Source: Bacteroidota bacterium (lineage in GTDB: Bacteria; Bacteroidota; Bacteroidia; Bacteroidales; Paludibacteraceae). From it: DNA of 64,000 nt. The DNA lies in contig JAEWUM010000009.1 in the NCBI GenBank assembly GCA_023459355.1, positions 139,184-203,183 on the forward strand, written 5' to 3'. The notes under the pieces were generated by a model, which worked only from the letters and a program-made list of their open reading frames with translations, made no database searches and was not told where the DNA came from. The stretch's first letter is position 1. Each line of letters starts with the position of its first letter. The translations under genes and the position numbers were made by a program. This document shows positions 17,591 through 25,635 of the stretch, piece after piece.

Positions 17591-17908
17591 TCAGTCAACA
17601 AACGTTTCTTTTATTACGGATTTAACCTCTTGAATCTCGCTTTTTGTCAAAGCGCCAAGTGTTCTGATAATTCTGACTTTATCTATTGTTCTGATTTGAT
17701 CTATGGCAATCCAACCCGTTTTTCCATTATGTCTCACCTCAACTCTGGTTGGATATTTTCGGGAAGCTGTTGTCATGGGACTAACAACTAATGTCTGAAG
17801 ATTGTGATTTATTTCATTGGGTGAGACGATTACACAGGGGCGGGTCTTTTGAATCTCACTTCCTACGGTCGGATCCAGATTAACTAATACAATGTCATAC
17901 TGATTCAT
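17591..17908 (-). CDS. mazF: MazF/PemK-type mRNA interferase toxin
   Basis: A 105-residue toxin of the CcdB/PemK fold; MazF proteins cut mRNA at short sequence motifs when free of antitoxin. Diagnostic parts are YDIVLVNLDPTVGSEIQKTRPCVIVSP (strand 1 and the catalytic Arg region) and LVVSPMTTASRKYPTRV, the SPMT(T/S) active-site loop, followed by GWIAIDQIRTIDKVRI. Its ATG overlaps the antitoxin stop in an ATGA, the usual arrangement for coupled synthesis. Length is normal and no damage is visible, so the pair is probably functional. Confidence 0.9.
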   Translation of the reverse strand: MNQYDIVLVNLDPTVGSEIQKTRPCVIVSPNEINHNLQTLVVSPMTTASRKYPTRVEVRHNGKTGWIAIDQIRTIDKVRIIRTLGALTKSEIQEVKSVIKETFVD

Positions 17909-18150
17909 TGCCAGTCCTCCATATTTTCGTCTTCGAAAACATCGTCAATCAACAACTTATCATCGCCATTTTCATGCATCTTTTTAAACTGCAAATCCCA
18001 CCCCTTTCGAGGCTCTGCCACTGGCCTGATTATGATTTGATTCTTCTCAAGAATTAATTCTACTTTATCCCTGATTTGATATTTTTCCAATAAGGTTTTG
18101 CTTAATCTAAAACCTCTTGAATTTCCGATTCTTACTATTGACACTTCCAT
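17905..18150 (-). CDS. mazE: MazE-like antitoxin (AbrB/SpoVT fold)
   Basis: An 81-residue antitoxin with an N-terminal swapped-hairpin DNA-binding domain (VSIVRIGNSRGFRLSKTLLEKYQIRDKVELILEKNQIIIRPV), the classic MazE start. The acidic, probably disordered C-terminus (DDKLLIDDVFEDENMEDWQ) would wrap the toxin. It lies upstream of and overlaps mazF by four bases. Such antitoxins usually repress their own promoter, which would be in the AT-rich stretch just upstream (18151-18240). Confidence 0.88.
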   Translation of the reverse strand: MEVSIVRIGNSRGFRLSKTLLEKYQIRDKVELILEKNQIIIRPVAEPRKGWDLQFKKMHENGDDKLLIDDVFEDENMEDWQ

Positions 18151-18295
18151 AATCTTTTCTCTACAAATGTAAGTACAAAGTTATCACATTTATTATAGAA
18201 AACAAACAAATTATGATTTTTTTTCTTAAAGGAATTATTTTCTTTTTCTAATCGAGGTTGTGTTACTATGCTACTCTTCTCCTGCAACTTGGCGA

Positions 18296-18420
18296 TAACG
18301 TTTGACAATATGGCCTGAAAGGGATTACTGGCTTTTTCCCTATCAGGTTACACAAAAGTTGAAGCGGGCTAAAACCCTTCGCATACCACTGAAACCCTTA
18401 TTGGCTATATTGTGTGTTGG
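18296..18420 (-). repeat. attC-like palindromic element 1
   Basis: Read on the minus strand it opens with CCAAC (R''-like, ...YAAC) and closes with CGTTAT (R'-like, GTTR). Inner arms CAATATGGCC (18306-18315) and GGCTATATTG (18403-18412) pair. It directly follows the stop of the lipoprotein gene, the position an attC site holds in an integron cassette. The element contains GGTTTCAGTGG, also nearly present in the element at 61664-61790. Confidence 0.6.
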
Positions 18421-18440
18421 CAACCGTAAATTATTATTTA

Positions 18441-19403
18441 TCAATCCTTTAATCCGTTTAGCATAGTTACAAAATCATCTGGTGGATAGAATTGTAATTT
18501 TTTGTCCCCAATGTTGTAAGGCAAATTAATCAATTTGTTATCAGTGTACCAATAAAGCTTATCACTTATTGAACCTGGGCCTTCATTATTCATTCCTTTA
18601 ATTATAGGAATCAACGAGTTAATAGCTTTGGTAACTTCTAAGTTTTCAATTGGATAAATAATCACAGCATGTCTATGAGGTACACCAATCAATGCTCCAT
18701 GCTTCCCAATATATTTTTTTAAATCGTCCTTATCAAGTAAGATATTTGACGCAAAGACATTGTCACTTTGTATAAACCATATTTTATAATCCTTCATATC
18801 CTGTTGAGAAATCTCAAGCGGGTAATTGGATTTGATGTTTTTGAAACCTATATCAAACAATTCATTAGTCTGTTTATTCCAAGCAGAAACATTTTCAGGT
18901 TTAATACTTGTTACTGTATGAGGTAAATCAAAAACCAATAATTCAACAATTTCATCTGTAAGCTCTCTGTAAACAGTATTTTCTTTTCCAACAGTCTCAA
19001 TATACTCTTTGTGATAAAGTCTCACACCAATATATTGTTGAATTTGATTGAAATCATCTATTTTTTTATTGAAATCAGTCTCAAATTTATTTGATTCAAT
19101 CATTCTGTTGAAATGGTCTGCAACAATCTGTTTCCACGTATTTCTATTTTCCTGTTTACAAAGCTGTGCAAGATTGACTAATCCAAGATTGTTTAATCCA
19201 AAATCATCATTCTCAACGAGTACTACTCCGTCATTTATTGAAATCTTGACGTTCTTTTGTTTAAAGTATTCTTCTACAATGTCGATAAAACAGTTGTATT
19301 CTTTTTTGTCGAAAAAATTCGCCCATTCAGGAACATTTCTATTCTGTCCTTTACATGATGAAAATAAAGAAATCATAATTATCAAGATGTGTTTAAGTTT
19401 CAT
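18441..19403 (-). CDS. hypothetical lipoprotein (possibly DUF1444/YtpQ-related)
   Basis: A 320-residue exported lipoprotein starting MKLKHILIIMISLFSSC, with the lipidated Cys at residue 17; the open frame upstream to 19490 runs into a repeat and is not used. The body is acidic and mixed alpha/beta without known catalytic motifs. The segment ELLVFDLPHTVTSI...HGALIGVPHRHAVIIYPI loosely recalls YtpQ/DUF1444 proteins; this is a weak resemblance. Composition is more AT-rich than the core genes. It is a single gene between two attC-like elements of the same orientation, which suggests that it arrived as a mobile cassette. Confidence 0.7.
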   Translation of the reverse strand: MKLKHILIIMISLFSSCKGQNRNVPEWANFFDKKEYNCFIDIVEEYFKQKNVKISINDGVVLVENDDFGLNNLGLVNLAQLCKQENRNTWKQIVADHFNRMIESNKFETDFNKKIDDFNQIQQYIGVRLYHKEYIETVGKENTVYRELTDEIVELLVFDLPHTVTSIKPENVSAWNKQTNELFDIGFKNIKSNYPLEISQQDMKDYKIWFIQSDNVFASNILLDKDDLKKYIGKHGALIGVPHRHAVIIYPIENLEVTKAINSLIPIIKGMNNEGPGSISDKLYWYTDNKLINLPYNIGDKKLQFYPPDDFVTMLNGLKD

Positions 19404-19427
19404 GTTTGTCGTGTCTTTTTTTATGGT

Positions 19428-19560
19428 TGCCAACGGATTGGCGGTATGTTTTTGTTGCCGATTTCGAAGCACTGCCCTGTCAAGTTGCACGAAAATTTAT
19501 TAGATGCTGAAACGCTGAAATTCCCACTAACTCGGCAATAAAATATACCGCCTGTTACCA
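19428..19560 (-). repeat. attC-like palindromic element 2
   Basis: Arms GGCGGTAT-GTTTTTGTTGCCGA (19440-19461) and TCGGCAATAAAATATACCGCC (19532-19552, 21 nt shown in two parts) form a near-perfect 21-22-bp inverted repeat with a ~70-nt loop. On the minus strand the ends read GGTAACAGGCGG (YAAC) and CGTTGGCA (GTTR), in the same direction as element 1. It lies just upstream of the lipoprotein start. Confidence 0.65.
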
Positions 19561-19723
19561 GCTGGCGTTCTGTTTCCTGTCCTTGTAAACCATTGTCATT
19601 ATTGAGTTTCCTTGTCATTGTCAAGTTGCATATATGTCTTGTGTCGGCTTGTGTGATTGGGTATTTTTTATTTTCTAAAAGGGAGGAGATTTTTAATTTT
19701 TCTTCTGGGGTCGGACAGGGACA

Positions 19724-19776
19724 CTCTTTGGCAAAGCTTTGGTTTAAGCGTTGGCTTGTGGGGCTTTGACAATGTG
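19724..19776 (+). repeat. direct repeat A flanking the defence operon
   Basis: 53 bp starting CTCTTTGGCAAAGCTTTGG and ending GGGGCTTTGACAATGTG, about 90% identical to repeat B at 29373-29423 and in the same direction. It lies 62 nt beyond the stop of the operon's last gene. GCGTTGGCTTGTGGGGCTT is shared exactly. Confidence 0.85.
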
Positions 19777-19838
19777 TGTGACTGCTGCGATGGCTCATTT
19801 ATTTTCTTATATTTCAATAAACTCCCTAATTCCACAAT

Positions 19839-20501
19839 CTAAAAATAACTACTCATTCTCTCATATGCTGGTTCATAAGCTCTAAACTGTTTATTCAATG
19901 GAAAACATTTTGCGTGTAAAATGGGAATTACAGTTTGTGTTCCTCCGGTAACCTGAAACCTGTTTCCACAAATCAACAGAAATGGACTTTTCCCTGTTGG
20001 TTCGTAATAGGGAGGTTCGTGTTGAATTCCTATTGTTTTTGGTGTCGATATTACCACAAATTCAGCACTCGATTGGTACAATCCTAACTTTTGCAGCCAG
20101 TAATTTACCTGAAGCGACATTGGGAAAATATATTCAATACTTGGGTTTTCCTCGATTATCCTTTTTATATTCTCAACTCCTGCCAATGCCTTATCTTCTG
20201 GTATATAAACGGTTTTACCTTTGGGAGCATGGGGCAAAGCCGAATTGCAAAGATTTGTAATGTATATTTCTTCCGGTTTGATTTTTCCGTTTGTAATATT
20301 GGTTATCTGATTAAAAGCGGATGTAGCCAAACCATATTTACTTTTAAATGCCCTGTCCTTGATGGTTTTATCGAAAAAGTAATTAGCAAACAACACATAT
20401 TCTGCCTGTGTGTCTGAATTTTGCAACCGTGGGTCATGACCAATTAGCAAAGCTCTTGGATTGTGTTCTTTTGGTTTCCAGTCAAGGGTTTTCATCAGCA
20501 T
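19839..20501 (-). CDS. unknown protein, last gene of the defence operon (possibly uracil-DNA-glycosylase-like fold)
   Basis: A 220-residue soluble protein I do not firmly recognise. The opening RALLIGHDPRLQNSDTQAEYVLFANYFF and the middle EEIYITNLCNSALPHAPKGKTVYIPEDKA resemble the layout of uracil-DNA-glycosylase superfamily proteins (motif with GxDP, then an ITNLC strand). The C-terminus has HAKCFPLNKQFRAYEPAYERM. The catalytic residues of a true glycosylase cannot be assigned. There is no signal peptide or membrane segment. It starts 4 nt after the ATPase stop, so it belongs to the same transcript. An alternative ATG lies two codons downstream. Confidence 0.6.
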   Translation of the reverse strand: MLMKTLDWKPKEHNPRALLIGHDPRLQNSDTQAEYVLFANYFFDKTIKDRAFKSKYGLATSAFNQITNITNGKIKPEEIYITNLCNSALPHAPKGKTVYIPEDKALAGVENIKRIIEENPSIEYIFPMSLQVNYWLQKLGLYQSSAEFVVISTPKTIGIQHEPPYYEPTGKSPFLLICGNRFQVTGGTQTVIPILHAKCFPLNKQFRAYEPAYERMSSYF

Positions 20502-20505
20502 TAAA

Positions 20506-22107
20506 TTATTTTGCTTTTAGTTTATTTCCCAAATCCTTAATTAATTTGTCTTTACCTGCTATTTCCGAAGTCAGTTTTGCTATTTCTTTTTCAAGCTTGT
20601 CGATTGATTTGTTCTTCTTAACATTTTTAATTTCATCCTTCAGTTTTTCAACTGCTGAAATTGTTGCTGTCAATTCTGCTTCAAATTCAGGCTTTTCAAG
20701 GTCGTAATGGCTAAATGGATTCATAACAACTCCACGATGTATTGAAATTTTGTGAATTAATGCAGGGTTAAGGTCTGTTTGAGATTCGATGGCTGTCCAA
20801 AAGTCTTCGCTGGTTGTTTCTTTCTGGTTTTTGTGGTAGCATACCGGTATTTTCTGCTTATCGCAAATGGTCTTTACAATTCTTTCAAATTCAGTCCTGA
20901 GATAAACGGCTGATGCTTTATAATCCTTCTCAGTCAGATAATGTTTAGCTCTTTCAAGATAACCGTTTTCATTGAAGATTACCGGAATTTCAAAATCGTC
21001 ATCCTTTAATGATTTTGTATAAATTTCCGTGTATTTCCATTTTTCTGTTCCGAAATAATTTCGTACCAATTCATACCAAACTTTGTCGTAGGTGGTCATT
21101 ATTACCTGAAATTGCTTGTCTTTGTCAACTTCAATGAAATGCTTTTTCAAAATATCAAGCAAGGGTAAACGGTTACTCATATCCAAGCCAATAAGCAAAT
21201 CATCGAGAACGAGGATTTTTAATGCTCCTGTAAGCGGATTTACTTTTATGGATGCCAAATACAAACTTATTGCAAGAGCCGACAAACGGGCTTCATTCAG
21301 AAATAGCTGATGTTTGGGTATTGATTTTTCAAAAAAGTCAATTTTTAAGTTGATGTTGTTACCTGAAAGTTTTCTTCTTCCCTGATATTCCACTTTGTCA
21401 AAATCAAGAGAAATCTTAACATTTGCACCAAAATACTTCATAAAAGTATTGGTATCCTGTTCAATATCTTTAAGTAGCTTTTTCAGACCGGGGTTGAATT
21501 TGGTTGACAAGTAATTCTTGGTTGCTTCTTGCTGTTTCTTGTCTTGGCGTTTTGTAAAGGTGTCCTTGTAAATATTGAACCACTCACGCCCTAATTCCTT
21601 AGTTGAAAATTCATTAATTGAGTTTTGAAGTATGCCCGGTTCATTTGAAATCAAACTGCCCTTAAAGGAATACTCAACTTTTCCAATCAATAAATCAAAT
21701 AAATCAACCTTATCCTTATGCCCCATGTGAGTTCGCAATAAGCTACGGTAGTCAAAGAAGCCTTTAATTTTATTGGCATCGGCAATAAGCGTTTTATCAG
21801 CGCTGATAATTTCTTTGTCAGTTAATTTCAATTCAAAAGTGGTGGTCTTTGAGGTTTCTGGTGATTCTTTGATGTTTACCTTAATGCTGGCAGTGTTTTT
21901 TTGTGAAGCAGGAACAAAGATGTTTTCTTCAACTTCAATTTTGCCAACCGAAGATTTCAGAAAATCCTGAAGAGCTGTAAACAATGAACTTTTACCACTG
22001 CCGTTTTCACCATAAACCATCAGGTTTTTGCCGTCTTTGTCAAGGCAAATATGGTGCTCACCATAGAAAGCACGGTAATTCTTGATGTGTATATCAGTTA
22101 TTCTCAT
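20506..22107 (-). CDS. RecF/SMC-like AAA ATPase of the defence operon
   Basis: A 533-residue ABC-type ATPase. MRITDIHIKNYRAFYGEHHI is the usual start for RecF/OLD-like proteins; Walker A GENGSGKSS is at 33-41, the signature-like LNEARLSAL at 270-278 and Walker B ILVLDD at 298-303. Residues ~385-470 (VYLRTEFERIVKTICDKQ ... HRGVVMNPFSHYD) form a helical domain with an Arg...His pair that recalls HEPN-type RNase domains in phage-defence ATPases, though the R-to-H spacing (8) is longer than usual. The end (480-533) is a Lys/Glu-rich coiled coil. It overlaps the methylase gene by 14 nt. It may sense DNA ends or translocate; the role is inferred. Confidence 0.78.
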   Translation of the reverse strand: MRITDIHIKNYRAFYGEHHICLDKDGKNLMVYGENGSGKSSLFTALQDFLKSSVGKIEVEENIFVPASQKNTASIKVNIKESPETSKTTTFELKLTDKEIISADKTLIADANKIKGFFDYRSLLRTHMGHKDKVDLFDLLIGKVEYSFKGSLISNEPGILQNSINEFSTKELGREWFNIYKDTFTKRQDKKQQEATKNYLSTKFNPGLKKLLKDIEQDTNTFMKYFGANVKISLDFDKVEYQGRRKLSGNNINLKIDFFEKSIPKHQLFLNEARLSALAISLYLASIKVNPLTGALKILVLDDLLIGLDMSNRLPLLDILKKHFIEVDKDKQFQVIMTTYDKVWYELVRNYFGTEKWKYTEIYTKSLKDDDFEIPVIFNENGYLERAKHYLTEKDYKASAVYLRTEFERIVKTICDKQKIPVCYHKNQKETTSEDFWTAIESQTDLNPALIHKISIHRGVVMNPFSHYDLEKPEFEAELTATISAVEKLKDEIKNVKKNKSIDKLEKEIAKLTSEIAGKDKLIKDLGNKLKAK

Positions 22108-25100
22108 TTTTCCCTTCTATTATGGCAATCTCCGGTATGGAATTCATATAAAACAGGTTAATCCTCACCGGATGTTCTTTGTCATTCAACCTGTCAAACA
22201 CCTTTTTACAAATCTTCATTTTTTGTTCATCACTCATTTTATCTGTAAACTCCGGCAACTCGCCCAAATGCCTGATAATTTCACGGTTGTGTTTTTTGAG
22301 CAATTCAGGGAAATACAATTCGTACACCATGCCGTTTATTACTTGCTCGAAGTAGGTGGGCATAAGTTGACCATTTACATCTACCAAGTCTTGTGATTTA
22401 AGAAACAACGTATAATCCACAAAATTTAAAAATGGCTTCTTTTCTTTGCAGCGTTTAATAGGAAGTTGTTTAATTCCTTTCGGGCCTCTTTGCCCACTTC
22501 TAATTTGTGGTGTTTTACCAGCTTTTACTAAAATTATTTCAGTCTCACGCCCATAAAATGAAAGCAATTTTGAATTTAATATTGCTAAAAGATACCTGAG
22601 CTCATCCTTATTATTTTTAGAATGGTAGATGTTAAATAATGAGTAATTGCCAAACACAAAATCCTCAATATAGGTGGCTGTAAATTTTATGTCCGATTGC
22701 CTAAGAAATATCTTAGGTCTATTATATTCTTCAACTCTCCTTAAATTAAATGGACGTTGATGAGAACCTTTATTTTTGAAATACCATTCATCGAATTCGT
22801 CATTCAATTCGGATTCTTTGTTTTTGTCGTGCAATAAATATGAATCAATAGCAGGAGTGCAATATGATTCATAAACAGATGCACCTCCTTTTAAAAATGG
22901 ATAGGATCTACTTGTCGGTTTATCTCTAATGAAATATGCTTTTCCTTCCTCTGTGGCATTCACAGCAACTCCTGTGTGGCTTTCGAAAAGTATTTCTAAT
23001 AGGTCGCAATTTTCCTCTATAAGACTAAGATGTGATTGTTGAGATGAAATTATCCAAGAATAATCAGATGTAATTATTTGTTCCTGTGGCAATAATATTG
23101 AATTGGATTTTTGCAATGTCTCTTGGATTCTAACACTTGAATCAAGTGACTTAGTCTTGTAACCTGAAAAAATTACTTGGCCACTACCAACATTCTCAAA
23201 CGCCTTCAATCCTGTTATTAGCTCATTCAATTTGAAATTATCAGTTACATACTTTCTGATCGATTTGAATGGATTTTCTAAGACATTTAAGTCTTGAATG
23301 TAAATTATAAATGCTTCATGTTTCAATAGAGAAAATCCTTTTTCCATAAAAAACATTGCAGAATTAATTCTCAATTTAGCGCTTTCACCTTGCAGAAACT
23401 TGTAATTGGTTCTTAGTGCTTTTTCCATTTCATTGTTTAAAACTCTTGCTTGCTTTGAATACCATGAAACATATGGAGGGTTAGCTATCACAATATCAAA
23501 TCCCGCATTTCCATTTAATAAATAAGGATTCAACACTTCCGGAAAATCAAGTTTCCAATCAAAATGGTTAAAAGGTTCATCGGGGTGTTGAAGCAGGTTT
23601 TTAAGTTTGTTAATCAGCTTGTTAAAACCGGCAATTTTGAGCTCGCGTTCGGTATTGTGTTTTATATCGGCTGCCGTTGGCATAAAGCCACCTTTTTGCA
23701 CGGTTTTGCTGATGTAAAGTTCTTTATTAAAAGAAAGTTGGTTAATGAGCAATTCAATTTTCAGGTTGCGAATTTCAGCTTGTAATTTTTTCTTATTCTT
23801 ATTGTTGGGGTTAAAATACTTCTTTTGCTTGTCTGCAACTTCCACCAACAAACGCTGTACATTCTTTACATATTCATCGGCTTTGCCTACACTACTTTTA
23901 CGTTCCCAATCAATCTCCACAATTTCGCCATCAAACTTGCTTATTAAGCTGTCGCCCACCACAATTTTATAATCAAGGTTGGGCAGGGCTTTGGGCTTTT
24001 CTTCGTCAACCACCAAACTCAGCCAGAAACGCAAACGGGCAATATCTACTGCACCTTTCTCAATATCCACCCCATAAATAGAGTTTTGGATAATATTCAG
24101 TTTGGTTTCGGCAGGTTTCCATTCCTTGCCGGTTTCGTAAGCAATAAGTTCTTTGATACTGAATATTTCCTGTAACAAGCCCATAGGAAACGCTCCCGAA
24201 CCGATTGCGGGGTCGCATATTTTTACATTGTCAAGGGCTTTTTCAAGTTCAGTAATTTCAGGTTTTAGAACATCGTCAACTATTTTATTTTTAAGCAATT
24301 GATTTACAGCTTCCCGTTCTGCAACTTCATCTTTAATCTTCAATGTGGTGCACAGGTATTCCGTTAAACTTTCCTGACACATGTAATGCACGATTTCCTT
24401 CGGAGTATAAAAAGCTCCTTTGTCTTTGTTATCTTCAAGAAGGTTCTCAAAAATATGACCTAACATTTCTGGGTCAACGGCTACGGTATGGTCATCGGGG
24501 CTGTCTTCGTAAACGGTAAAGTTAAAGGCATCTAAAAAGTCGAGAAAACCACGGGCAAAACCATTGCTTTTTGCAGTAAGTATAGCATCCTCAAAATCGG
24601 GGTTGTGGAAAAGTTTTGATTTAAAAGTTAGCAAATATTCATCAAATTCTTCTTTATCGAATAAACCTCCATTTAGGAAAGGAACTTTTACCATTTTCCC
24701 ATCGGGCATTTTAAAATCATCGTTTGCTCTTTCCTTGTTTAATGTATCAAAGAAAAGTATCGTTAACCAATTGCTATAAAACGTATCGTTTCCACCCGAT
24801 TTGTTAAAAAGTTGTTTTATAAAATCTCCCAGACCATCGGAGTAATTGGTATCCCTTGCACCCAGCCAACCCTTTTTCTGAACGAAGTATAGAAACACAA
24901 TACGCCCAAGCAGTTTTTTTACAAAATCGCGGATGGGTTTGCTGGCTTTATCCTTATCCTGTTTTGAAGCACCCGAAGGGAAGGTAATATTGAAAACGGA
25001 TTTACGGAAATTTGATTCCTGCAAATAATCGCAAAAATTTTGATAATGCAGGGTGTATTCATCAAAGAATGCTTTACTTAATTTTTCAACGGAAAAAGCA

Positions 25101-25633
25101 TTTACAAGCGTTTGAAAAGTAATCTCCTTTTCGGTGCTCAGTACTTCAAAGCGTTCAGCTGCGGTTTTGCAGGTTTCCGAAGGTCCTAATAAAAAAGTGT
25201 ATCGTTTGGCATTGGTGGTTTTTTCTTTTACTCCTTTTTCGGTAAGCACACTGTCTTTGGCAACCAATGTAAGTCTCCATACATTTTTATTTGCAGGTGC
25301 AACAAAATTGATTAATGCCGCTTGTCCGGCTGTAAGCAATTTTCGAACATATTGCTGAATAGCTACCTTGCTTTGTTCGATGCGAACTTTGGGTTGTAAC
25401 AGAACTTCGTAGCATGTAATTTCGGTGCTATCGTCCAATTGAATTTTACCGTAAACCCAAACGTTGGCAATCGCAGCCGATTCCGATTTGTTGGGAGATA
25501 CCGATGCCGGAACTAAAGAGGAATTAAGCGTAAATCCTGAACCAAAAACCGGACTTAAAACTTCACGAGAAAACAAAACCCTGTCGTAAGGTTTGTGTAA
25601 TACGTTTTGTAACTGAATTCTGTTGGCTGCCAT
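22094..25633 (-). CDS. large N6-adenine DNA methyltransferase (Eco57I/PglX-like) with target-recognition region
   Basis: A 1179-residue gamma-class adenine methylase. Motif X region GAFYTPKEIV (406-415), motif I DPAIGSGAF (474-482) and motif IV NPPY (718-721, in IVIANPPYVSWYS) are intact. Residues ~850-1060 are a likely target-recognition domain and the C-terminus is helical. The N-terminal 130 residues (WVYGKIQLDDSTEITCYEVLLQ...RIEQSKVAIQQYVRKLL) resemble the front part of type IIG/ISP-like enzymes, but no clear D-ExK nuclease triad is visible, so cutting probably depends on the neighbour. BREX PglX is the other close type, but no PglZ or BrxC is nearby. Confidence 0.85.
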   Translation of the reverse strand: MAANRIQLQNVLHKPYDRVLFSREVLSPVFGSGFTLNSSLVPASVSPNKSESAAIANVWVYGKIQLDDSTEITCYEVLLQPKVRIEQSKVAIQQYVRKLLTAGQAALINFVAPANKNVWRLTLVAKDSVLTEKGVKEKTTNAKRYTFLLGPSETCKTAAERFEVLSTEKEITFQTLVNAFSVEKLSKAFFDEYTLHYQNFCDYLQESNFRKSVFNITFPSGASKQDKDKASKPIRDFVKKLLGRIVFLYFVQKKGWLGARDTNYSDGLGDFIKQLFNKSGGNDTFYSNWLTILFFDTLNKERANDDFKMPDGKMVKVPFLNGGLFDKEEFDEYLLTFKSKLFHNPDFEDAILTAKSNGFARGFLDFLDAFNFTVYEDSPDDHTVAVDPEMLGHIFENLLEDNKDKGAFYTPKEIVHYMCQESLTEYLCTTLKIKDEVAEREAVNQLLKNKIVDDVLKPEITELEKALDNVKICDPAIGSGAFPMGLLQEIFSIKELIAYETGKEWKPAETKLNIIQNSIYGVDIEKGAVDIARLRFWLSLVVDEEKPKALPNLDYKIVVGDSLISKFDGEIVEIDWERKSSVGKADEYVKNVQRLLVEVADKQKKYFNPNNKNKKKLQAEIRNLKIELLINQLSFNKELYISKTVQKGGFMPTAADIKHNTERELKIAGFNKLINKLKNLLQHPDEPFNHFDWKLDFPEVLNPYLLNGNAGFDIVIANPPYVSWYSKQARVLNNEMEKALRTNYKFLQGESAKLRINSAMFFMEKGFSLLKHEAFIIYIQDLNVLENPFKSIRKYVTDNFKLNELITGLKAFENVGSGQVIFSGYKTKSLDSSVRIQETLQKSNSILLPQEQIITSDYSWIISSQQSHLSLIEENCDLLEILFESHTGVAVNATEEGKAYFIRDKPTSRSYPFLKGGASVYESYCTPAIDSYLLHDKNKESELNDEFDEWYFKNKGSHQRPFNLRRVEEYNRPKIFLRQSDIKFTATYIEDFVFGNYSLFNIYHSKNNKDELRYLLAILNSKLLSFYGRETEIILVKAGKTPQIRSGQRGPKGIKQLPIKRCKEKKPFLNFVDYTLFLKSQDLVDVNGQLMPTYFEQVINGMVYELYFPELLKKHNREIIRHLGELPEFTDKMSDEQKMKICKKVFDRLNDKEHPVRINLFYMNSIPEIAIIEGKNENN

Positions 25634-25635
25634 AT

